A stretch of 64,000 nucleotides of DNA, taken from positions 62,001 to 126,000 of the forward strand of contig BLAL01000239.1 in assembly GCA_015698045.1 (NCBI GenBank), given 5' to 3'. The notes beneath the pieces were generated by a model that made no database searches, was not told where the DNA came from, and saw only the letters and a program-made list of their open reading frames with translations. The position numbers and the translations under genes were made by a program. This stretch comes from Rhizophagus clarus (taxonomy: Eukaryota; Glomeromycota; Glomeromycetes; Glomerales; Glomeraceae). This document shows, piece after piece, positions 55,101-64,000 of this stretch (positions are counted from its first letter, which is position 1; each line of letters starts with the position of its first letter).

Positions 55101-55870
55101 GTAAGTCTCTTACGTCTCTTCTCCTGTTGTTTTATTTTTCTTTTAAGATGATATTAACCATTTTCTTTCTTTTTTTTTCTATGGGTGGGTGTTCTGGCTT
55201 TTCTTTCATTTTTTTCCCCTTTATTTCTCTTCTTTTCGTGGTTTTTTCATTTCTTTTTTTCATTATTCCTTTCGTTTTTTCTATGGTTCTTTCATTGATT
55301 TTTTGTGGTTCTTTTGTTATTCCTTTCATTGATCTTTTATTCCTTTCATCATTGTTTTTTTTATTGCTTTTTTGGTTTATTTCATTGATCTTTGATTTCT
55401 TTTGTTGCTTTTTTTTTGTTTTTTTTATTGATCCTTGGTTTCTTTCATTACTTTTTTCGTTTCTTTCATTGATCTTTGGTCTCTTTTCAATGATCTTTGG
55501 TTTCTTTCATTGATCTTTGACTTCTTTTGTTGCTTTTTTTGTTCCCTTTATTGATTTTCATTCCTCCTTTGCTTCCTTTCATTCTCTTTCATTCCTCTTA
55601 TTTTTTTTTCATTTGCCATTTGCTTCTTTTATTCCTTTTATTTTTTTTCATTCTCTTTATTCCTTTTCATTCCCTTTCATTTTCTCATTCATTTTCATTC
55701 TTTTTTTGTTTCATTCATTCTTTTTCACTATCCTTTACCTTTTTTGTTTCTTCCTCATTTCTCTTTGATTATCTTTACTTCCCTTTATCCCTTTTTATTT
55801 ATCTCTTCTTTCCTTTATTCTTCCTTTATCCTTTCTTCCTGTATTTTCCATTTTTTCTTATATATTGCAG
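55101..55870 (+). repeat. 770-nt pyrimidine-rich tract ending in a strong acceptor
   Basis: Begins at the GTAAGT donor of the preceding exon-like segment and ends TTTTTCTTATATATTGCAG before TGCATGTGC. TTTCATTGATCTTTG is repeated about five times, followed by (TTCCTTT)n-like sequence. Phe/Ser-rich frames across it are composition artefacts or, less likely, a hydrophobic protein. It may be one oversized intron. Confidence 0.5.
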
Positions 55871-57480
55871 TGCATGTGCAATTAATACAGCATTATAACA
55901 TTAATATTACAGTTAAAATTATGCAATTGCGACTTAATTTTTTTATAAAATCATGTATACAGTGTGGTGTAATTTTTTTTCTTTGAATTAAAATATAGTT
56001 TTTTTCATACAATTTCCTTTTTATTAATTTATAGTGATATTAATTATTATTCAACAAATTATTAAGTGTGAAATTGTTTTTGTAATTATAGATTTAATGA
56101 TTGTGGTGTTAAAGTTTTTTTCTTTTTTGTTTAACTAATTATTATTACTATTATATTACCAGTTACGGTATATTAAATCTAGCCGAAATTATGTTAATTC
56201 TGGCCAAAATTAAAATTGTGCTGAATTGCACTTTTTAAAAATTGTACGCATTTTTTTAGATCACTATATTGCATATCTTTAGCTTTTATAATACATTGTA
56301 TAACAAAATTTAACATATTTGGACGATGAAACAAATCCGCCAATATGTAATTTATTAAATTACTTTATTTAGTATAATATAGCATATTAAAGTTAATGGT
56401 CAATTATAAAATGAAGTAACCTAATTAAGGTTACACAAATTTTTATTAATATATAAATAATTTATATTTGAAATCTTCCTTGATTATTAATAATACAAAT
56501 AGTAGAGTTATATTAAAATTAAATTATAATGTTAATGATATATATATATATTTTTTTAATTTAAAGATTGTGTAATATTTAATTGTAAAATATTTAACAA
56601 AAAATATTATATACAAAGTACAAAACCTATTCAGCTTTACTAGATGTAATCCATGAATTGAAGAGAAATAACCTACAAACTTAAGTAAAATTAGATCTTT
56701 TCAATTAAAATTCAAAAATAATTTAACTAACCTATTTTTTGTGTATAACTATGAGAGGTTTTAATGGTAGTTTTATATACAAATCATCTAATACTATACT
56801 CTCTAATTTATTTTGATTGACCATTAATTTTAAAATTTATGTTAACTGATATTTTGTAGAAAATATTAATAATTTGTCTTTTTGTGAGATTCTGTTTAAT
56901 TTTTTTTAAACAAACAGTTTAGCCATAAAGTAATTGCTAAATTAATAATTTAAAAAGCTAGACTACTAGCTTAATTAAAAGTTTAGCACATAATACATAA
57001 GTCAGCAATATTAGTAATATATTAAATGAAAATGTAAATGAAAATTAATGTAATAATTTATAAAGTCAAATAATAAATAAAATTATAAAAATTTAATGAG
57101 TTTATAAATTTTTTTTTATTTTAAAATTTTTATTAATAAAAATTAAATAAAATGTAAAAAATTGTTATTGCTAATTTTTATAGAAAAAGATATGCATAAT
57201 TAATAATAAAATTATAAATATATTATAGTAAATTATAATTATTATAATGAATAGCAAAATTATAATAGTTATTATATAAAAATATGGATATTAGTTTTTC
57301 TTTAACCAGACTAAATAAAAACAATACAAAAATGATAAACAAACGTATAAGAGTTATACAAAAAAAGAGAGAGAAGGAAGAGTGCAGGACCGATTCCCTA
57401 ACACTTTTCTTATAAGCATTCATAGCATTCAAGGGAAAAATTTGACGCATTTGCAATGCGCAAATGACAAGCACCCACAA
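55871..57480. other. AT-rich region, no gene seen
   Basis: Scattered TAATTCTGGCCAAAATTA-like motifs at 56180-56215 resemble those at 50115-50165. Otherwise only short low-complexity frames. Confidence 0.3.
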
Positions 57481-57780
57481 TAAAAAATAAACAAATATAT
57501 TCCCCAAAGCAACACAAATAATAACTACACACCAAACTACTACACCCTACCTTCCTTGCAAGATATAGATAGGTTCATACAAGGAGAAAGACAACACTTT
57601 AATACAACAAATTTACGAATATTTCAAACCCTCACAATAGCTACGCATAACATTAATGGAGTAAAGACAAATGTCAACAAGCTGCACAACCTTATAATCA
57701 CATTAGACCAGCATGATATTATTGAGCTAAATGAAACCAACATGATCAAAAAGGAAGGATCGTATATTAACAAACAGCTA

Positions 57781-60649
57781 TGATGCGTATCACCTAAACT
57801 CATCAAAAATTTAGCATAAATTCTAAATGTATCTAGTTTTTCAATTTGTATATTATTAAAAAATTAAACCGATTTTTATGTAGTTTAAGTCTTACTCTTT
57901 TAGAAAATCGGCTTACATTTTTGGACTAGCATAATTATTTAAAAAGTTATCAGTATTTAAAAATAAGGTATTTTATTAGTAGCTAGCCAGATTCAGACTA
58001 ATTTTGCAGGGGTATTTACAGGGGTTTTGACCAATAAAAATGTGAAATTTTGATCATGTGATAATTCAATTATCATTTAAACAATTATATATTTTTGTCT
58101 ATTGTTGATTTGGGCCTTTTTACTCCCACGAAATAAAAATAAAAAAAATGCCGCCTCGTTCTAAACAAAAAAGAAAATCAAAAGAACAAGCACGTACAGC
58201 AGACGGCAAGTATAATATTAAAAAAACATGTAAAGATGGCTGGGACTCTTTGACGCTTGAAGTATCTTACAATGATGATGATTCATCTGATTTTTTCGCT
58301 GATGGTTCATGTTATTTTAATGATGATTCTGATTCTTTTAATGATAATGGTGGCAGTTCTTCAAATTTTGTTGATGATATACCAGCTGGTGATATTAATT
58401 TCAAATTTTTTAATGATGAAGAAGCGTGAGGTGATGATGATGATAGTGGATGGGATGAACCAGAGGACATGGAAGCTGAAATCAAACTCCACCAAAGATT
58501 AAAAAATCTCGATTTAGTATGGAAAGATGATAATCAACTAGAAAAAATGAAGCGGAGGCCATATAAGATAGGCAAAATACCAAAATCAACATATTATGAC
58601 AAATATGGTCCAAATGGTACTTTAACTAAAGCTGCAGCCGGCACTGAAAAAATTACAATTTTTTTTAAGATTAGTAATACTCAAGTTACTAACCCGCAAT
58701 TATCTAAAACTGATACACTAGAAGTTTTTTCAAGTAATTCAGAAAGTGAAGTTGTTAACCCGTATACTTACAAAATAACTGAAAAAATAAAGGATTTAAA
58801 AGAACAGTTAGAGAAACAACATAATCAATTAACGGTTGTTGAGTATAATTATAAAAGAGCAATATTTGAATATCTTACCTTGTTAAATAATAATAATGGA
58901 CACGGAAAAATTGATATTAGTTTGGAAGTTGCTCAAAAAATTTTTATTGATAGTGGTGTATAGAAAGCACGAAAAATCTGAAATCTTACAAAATATTGGT
59001 TATTGAATAATAAACTTCCAGAATCTAGAATTGGAAAACATCAAAAAATAATTAGAATAATTGATGATGAAGATGTTGCAGAAAGATGTCATACTTGGAT
59101 TCGAAAACAAGATTTCAATACCACACCAACTTCATTTAAAAAATTCATTGAAAACGAATTGTTTCCTAATATCGGAATAACCAAAGAAAAATCCATTGCT
59201 TTAATAACTGCAACAAGATGTAAGTAAAGAATTTAAACTAAATCTTCTTCAATAAACCTGAATATTAATGTTTATATTTACTATAAATATTAAATACAGG
59301 GCTTAACGTTCTTGGTTATTCATTTCAACAATATCGTCGTAGAATATATTATGATGGACATGAAAGAGATGATGTTTTACAATATCGAAAAGAATTCTTA
59401 GAAAAAATGTTTGAACATGAAAAATACATGTTCAAATATGAAGGTGAATCTATGGATCGAATACATTCTAACTTACCCGAAGGAGAGAAAGAGAGAATCC
59501 TTGTAGTTCATGATGAATGCATTTTTTATTCAAATGATGGAAAACGCAGATTGTGGACTAAAGATGGTGAAATGCCGTTACGAAAAAAAGGAAATGGAAG
59601 ATCGATCATGGTTAGTGAATTTCTTACTGAGGTTGACGGACATCTGCATTTGCAACAAACTGATATAGAAAAACATCCTCACGTACCTGAAGCAGTACGA
59701 TGTTACTTAAAGCCTGGTGTAAATCAAGAGGGATATTGGACAGCAGAACATCTTCTGGAACAAATTGAATATAAAGCAATTCCTATTTTCGAGGCGTTAT
59801 ACCCAGATTGTGTGGCGGTATTTGCTTTTGATAATAGCTCTAATCATGCTGCATTTAGCAAAGATGCATTAGTTGTAAATCGAATGAATTTAAACCTGGG
59901 TGGTAAACAACCAATCATGTGGAATACTTACTTCAGGCCAAATAACCAGCTATAATCAATGGTATTTCCAACAACACATAATGATGAAAAACTTAGAGGT
60001 AAGCCCAAAGGAATTAAACAAGTATTAATGGAACGTGGAAAATGGCCACCTGGAGGATTGGTATTAGAATGTAACAAATGTAAAGAAAAGTGTCAGGATT
60101 GTTCAAGAACTTCCTGCTGTGCACGTCGAGTAATATTCTTGGAACCTGATTTTCTTGCTCAAAAAGGTGCTATTGAAGAGTTAATTGAAAATGCAGGACA
60201 TAAGTGCATTTTTTTCCCTAAATTTCATTGCAAATTAAATTTCTTTGAAAGGTACTGGGATGCTGCCAAAAGGTATTCTCGTGAAAATTGTAATTATTCA
60301 TGGGAGGGATTGCAAAGAGTGGTTCCTGAAAGTCTTGATTCAATAACCTTAATTACTATTAGAAAGTTCTCAATAAAGTGTTGGCACTATATGGATCTTT
60401 ACATGAAAGGTATTGACAGAAAATTAGTGGAGTATGCAGTAAAAAAGTATAAATCTCATAGGAGAATACCAGAAGGTGTTTTGGAAGAATTAAATAAATT
60501 AAAATAAAATAAATTTCTCAAAATTTTTTAAGCCGTTAAAGTCATTAAAATTAAATTTTACCTAATCAAATCGAGTATACGTGATAAGTCACGTGAAAAT
60601 GTCATTTTGAAATTTCAGACTGTTTGATAAGTTTAGGTGATACGCACCA
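57781..60649 (+). mobile_element. Tc1/mariner-superfamily element, 2.87 kb
   Basis: Inverted ends TGATGCGTATCACCTAAACT and the inverse of TGGTGCGTATCACCTAAACT (with ATCAAA following), flanked on both sides by TA (57779-57780 and 60650-60651). The insertion lies in the LINE endonuclease coding region and its removal rejoins the frame. The only gene is a transposase. High end identity and a frame broken only by point stops indicate a young copy. Confidence 0.9.
58148..60507 (+). pseudogene. Tc1/mariner-type DDE transposase, two exons, four in-frame stops
   Basis: Starts MPPRSKQKRKSKEQARTADG (basic, nuclear). An acidic Asp/Ser tract is followed by a DNA-binding region with KIGKIPKSTYYDKYGP and a second helical part (HKARKI-like, NKLPESRIGKHQKIIRIID). 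An intron at about 59221-59300 joins TATRW to LNVLGYSFQ. The catalytic core is ILVVHDECIFYSNDGKRRLW, CVAVFAFDNSSNHAAFSKDA and KFHCKLNFFERYWDAAKRYS, giving D, D and E in the IS630/Tc1/mariner arrangement; a cysteine cluster (CNKCKEKCQDCSRTSCCARR) lies between the second and third. Stops: TGA after DEEA, TAG after DSGV, TGA after ARKI and TAA after NNQL; no frameshift. All four are explicable by single transitions. It would be about 770 residues long. Confidence 0.85.
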
Positions 60650-63600
60650 TAACTAAAAGCGCAATCATTTGGTCAAAAAAAACCTCCAACAAACACAAAG
60701 GCGCAGGAGTAGCTATATATTTCAATAAGAAATGGTTTAAACATGTTGGTAAGGTCGTGAACCTGTCAGAGAACATATTAATAGTTACGTTATTCTTTAA
60801 ACAATGCAGAATCATAGTTGCGCAGATTTACATGCCACCCAATGATAAAAATTAAAGAGATAAAGTCTCAAGTCAGCTAAGAACGCTCATTAAAGATGCA
60901 GAGCATGATAACACTAACTACCTCATCATACTAGGGATTTTAATACAGTAGCTGACTCAAAGCTAGACAAATCAGCTAAGAATAACACATATTGTCAAAA
61001 CAAAATAATAGACTATCTCAGCAGACGAGATTTACTAGATGCGTACAGGGCCATGCACCTGCAAGATAAAGAATTTACATACTCAAACAAAAATATCAGC
61101 ACTAGAATCGATTACATTTGGCTCAGCCATAATTGGACTAACAAACTCTTAAACTGCAACATAATTGAAGCAGCAACGATTACGATAAGTGACTACAACA
61201 TAGTATCTAGTATATTAAACACTACCAATATTATTCATAACTGTAAAGAATCAGTTACTAAACGTGATGGTAATGAATATATAATATATGATTACGACAA
61301 AATGATGGTAGAAGGATGAAGAAAATATGAAGAAAGACAAATGAACACTTTGCTAATGAAGCATTAATGGCACTATTAAAACAGCGGACACACGATCGCA
61401 AGGACATCAATTCCATATGGATTTATATTAAAAATATAATACACTCATGTGCTAAAAGCACGATTCTACAAAAAAAGATTTGTTTCAAATGAAACATCAG
61501 AGTCAAGAAGGCACAGCACCTTATTTCATCATACCTATACGTGCAACTGCGAAGACTCTGATTGATGCATTCTACTTGCAACAAGAACTTAAACCAATGC
61601 CCACAAAAAAATATCATCAAAAAATTCACAACATATATAGATCATATTAATAGACAAGACTAGACTTTACAGATACAGCCAGTCCCGCATATTTGGATGG
61701 CAACATGGGCAACACACATTAAAATTGCATGAAAAATGAAGTTTGACCAAATAAGAAAGCTGCAAAAAAGATGTAGACAACAAACATATTGAAGAATGTA
61801 TTAACAAGCGAGCAGAGATCATTCAGACCAATCAAACACGTTGGATTAACAGTCTACTCAATAGACATAATGACAGAATTGTATTAGATAGAATTATACA
61901 CTTAGTCGTATCAACAGGAAAGGAAGAGCTGCTAACAAACCCTGAGGATATAAAAAGATACAGTCCACTACAATACAAAGACCTACAGAAAAAATGAAAA
62001 CACAAATTTGACAACATATCCCAGGAGTGGAAAAACATATATGAATTACTCAAAGATGTTGATGAATCCATATACTAACACATCATGGATGCCCCGATGA
62101 CAGATGAATGGCACAGCATTCTAAGAGAAAGTAACGATAAATCAGCACCAAGGGCATCAGGTATAGGTTATAAACTGATTAAAAAAGTAGGCTCAAAAGA
62201 ACACGCATGCTTCATACATTTTGTGGAAGTAATTTTCAAAACAGCGATTTTTCCAGATGAATGGACCACATCACAGATCTTTCCTATATCAAAGCCTAAG
62301 AAATGGCAGTACAAACTGAACAATACACGCCCCATACTGCTTATTGAATATTTGCGAAAGGCATATGTTAAGATTATCATGAAGAAATTAAGCTCTACCT
62401 TACTCTAACATAACGTTCTCAAAGGACCGAACTTCACAGGTTTGCCAGGAGGATCAACTAATACCCCAATACACGTAATTAACAATATTATAGAAAACGC
62501 GCAACAGTCCAAAAAAGAACTTTGGATTTTTTTGCAGGACATGGCAAAGGCTTTTGACTCAGTGGGGATGGTCCCATTTCTCAACGCGCTCAAAAAAATC
62601 AAATGCCTACCACCCTTAATATCATTCATTATACACCTCTTCGAAAACAGGAAACTAAGAATAATTATGAAATACAGTCTTTCAGATTGCTTTCAGGCAG
62701 GTGACGGTATTGATCAAGGGGGAAACAATCTCCCCCTTGATCTGGAGAATCCTTTACGATCCACTTCTGGTTAGAATCAATGATGACTCCTTATTAGGCT
62801 ATATACTCAAAGATTGTTGGCCAAACAATCTCGCCCCCTAACACAAAAGAATATTGATTGAAAGTGGGAGGAGTAGCTTTCACGGATGATACAGCCTGGA
62901 TCACAAATAGCCAAACTGAAATGACATGTATCATTGACATTTCTAACATTTTCTATCAACTTAATGATATAAAGATTAATAGAAGCAAATTAGAATTATT
63001 AGTATGGAATTCAAAAATGCTGAAAGACCAGTTGCAAATTACAATAGGCTCAGACAGTGACATCATCAAAGCTAATACACTTACGCAATGTTCACGTTAT
63101 CTAGAAATATACATCTGTAGTAAAGCTGATAATTGCCATGTGGAAAGATTAATACAAGAAGAAGTAACATCAATTTGCAGCATCCTCAGAAACAAGAAAA
63201 TAATGGTTACGCAACTTATTTACATCAACAACAAAATTATACTTGCAAAAATAGAATATTGGACAAAAACTGTTTTTATAAATGAACATAGATGCAATAG
63301 TCTACACAATCTGTTTATAAGATTAATTAAAAACAAAATGCGCATTATAACAAGCACGAATAATAATATAGTTCATCACGAAGGTATTATTAGCGCGACA
63401 GCTCTTTATCAACACCTAAGGGGAGTACAATTCACAGAATTTATTATAAGACTCAATTCTTGTGACTGGGGAGGAATCAGTACAAGAATCCTGTTGAGGA
63501 AAATCCAAATCAGATTAGGCATTATTGATTGCATAATTACGATTCACCCATCAGCCATAGTAGACATCACAAATATAAAAAGCTTCTCCTTTAAAGTTCT

Positions 63601-64000
63601 TAGAGAAATAAAAAGCCAATTATACGACTTTAGTAGGATACAATTAGCAACCTCTTAGAACATAATACACAACAGTCCTACTATCATAGAAAAATTAAAA
63701 CAGATTACTAGCAGAATTAATGCAAGTGATGATGCAATAAACAAAGATCTCATGTCCTATTACAAAAGTTCAGATAATCAACTTGGCCTAATATTCTATT
63801 GTCAGCTTCTAGCTAATAGCAGTTCATACCTCATGATATGGGATCAAATCAAATACGTTCATCATCTTACAGCAAAAGGTTCCAGGCCAAGATACATGAG
63901 GACACTAGAATGAGACATTAATACAAATTCATTCCATCGAATAATTCCACAAAACTACTGCAGTTTATCTTCAACATTGTACATAACAAATATTCTACCA

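Larger units (their letters stand above)
57490..64000 (+). mobile_element. second LINE, same general type, running off the right edge
   Basis: ORF2 of a LINE of the endonuclease-RT class, at least 6.5 kb in the window of which 2.9 kb is an inserted Tc1/mariner element. The 5' end and ORF1 were not recognised; upstream sequence is AT-rich, so the copy may be 5'-truncated. Many stops and frameshifts; clearly old. Sequence blocks parallel those of the LINE at 13801-22079 (LPGGSTNTPI against LPGGTCRDPI, GIDQG in both), but the proteins are well diverged. Confidence 0.8.
57490..64000 (+). pseudogene. LINE ORF2 (endonuclease and reverse transcriptase), decayed, partial
   Basis: Endonuclease: LTIATHNINGVKTNVNKLHN, then DIIELNETNMIKKEGSY, interrupted at 57780 and resuming at 60652 with KGAGVAIYFNKKWFKH, VAQIYMPPNDKN, FNTVADSKLDKS and STRIDYIWLSHNWTNK. 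Reverse transcriptase: [75 protein letters not shown], and FTDDTAWI, a TDD form of the catalytic YxDD. An extra base in the G run at 62719 shifts the frame at GIDQG. The tail region (LAKIEYWTKTVFINEHRCN) continues to at least 63658 and probably to the window edge. No RNase H is reached in the window. Confidence 0.8.

Noticed and set aside
54992-55898. Long Phe/Ser-rich frames resembling a multi-pass membrane protein
   Set aside because: The DNA is a near-pure pyrimidine tract with repeated TTTCATTGATC; three overlapping frames look alike, so composition explains them. A hydrophobic leader cannot be fully excluded.
62711-62743. Hairpin GATCAAGGGGG...CCCCCTTGATC in the second LINE as a regulatory signal
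   Set aside because: It falls on the conserved GIDQG and SPLIW codons of the reverse transcriptase; the inverse match is a by-product of coding sequence plus one extra G.

Overview
The window looks like nuclear DNA of a filamentous fungus of the arbuscular-mycorrhizal type (Glomeromycotina, close to Rhizophagus). The base composition is very AT-rich, the introns are short (about 50-130 nt, GT...AG), and coding space is almost entirely transposons of families known from those genomes: Plavaka, hAT, MULE, PIF/Harbinger, Tc1/mariner, LINEs with endonuclease/RT/RNase H, and one Polinton-like gene. The genus is an inference from protein style, not a database result. No rRNA or tRNA gene and no CRISPR array was seen.

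1-5.7 kb: a minus-strand gene resembling the N-terminal part of a Polinton-type PolB protein runs off the left edge. A small divergent ORF follows, then a 13-bp repeat cluster and a palindromic minisatellite split by a 732-bp MITE with TA duplications. 5.7-13.2 kb: satellites, then a roughly 6-kb Plavaka-type element with inverted ends, a decayed transposase on the plus strand and a five-exon accessory gene on the minus strand. 13.6-22.5 kb: a small Myb/SANT-like gene of four exons whose coding sequence is intact although its first intron holds an 8.3-kb LINE, itself carrying a 150-bp MITE. 22.9-30.3 kb: a 50-bp satellite, a Harbinger transposase fragment split by a 1.7-kb hAT MITE, a decayed gene of a host-like family, and four 160-bp satellite copies. 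30.5-41.3 kb: nested DNA transposons (a hAT element inside a TA/TTAA element, a MULE, MITEs and hAT fragments), several with clear target duplications.

41.4-55.9 kb is the most unusual part. It holds exon-like minisatellites in which each unit is a short exon flanked by a polypyrimidine tract plus AG and by GTAAGT/GTAAGG. In three places a minus-strand series faces away from a plus-strand series across an AT-rich centre. In one place (43368-44330) the microexons can be joined into a continuous 102-residue frame containing seven copies of a 12-residue repeat (type LPDFLDELDLRM). That candidate gene sits inside a 4.3-kb segment with CACTGGT-type inverted ends, which interrupts another, decayed microexon series. 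At 52.1-54.5 kb about 19 units of 41 or 51 nt form a longer array.

57.5-64 kb: a second LINE (plus strand, running off the right edge) is interrupted in its endonuclease domain by a 2.9-kb Tc1/mariner element. That element's transposase is open except for four in-frame stops, all explicable by C-to-T (or complementary) transitions. The same kind of change breaks the 27.7-kb host-like gene.
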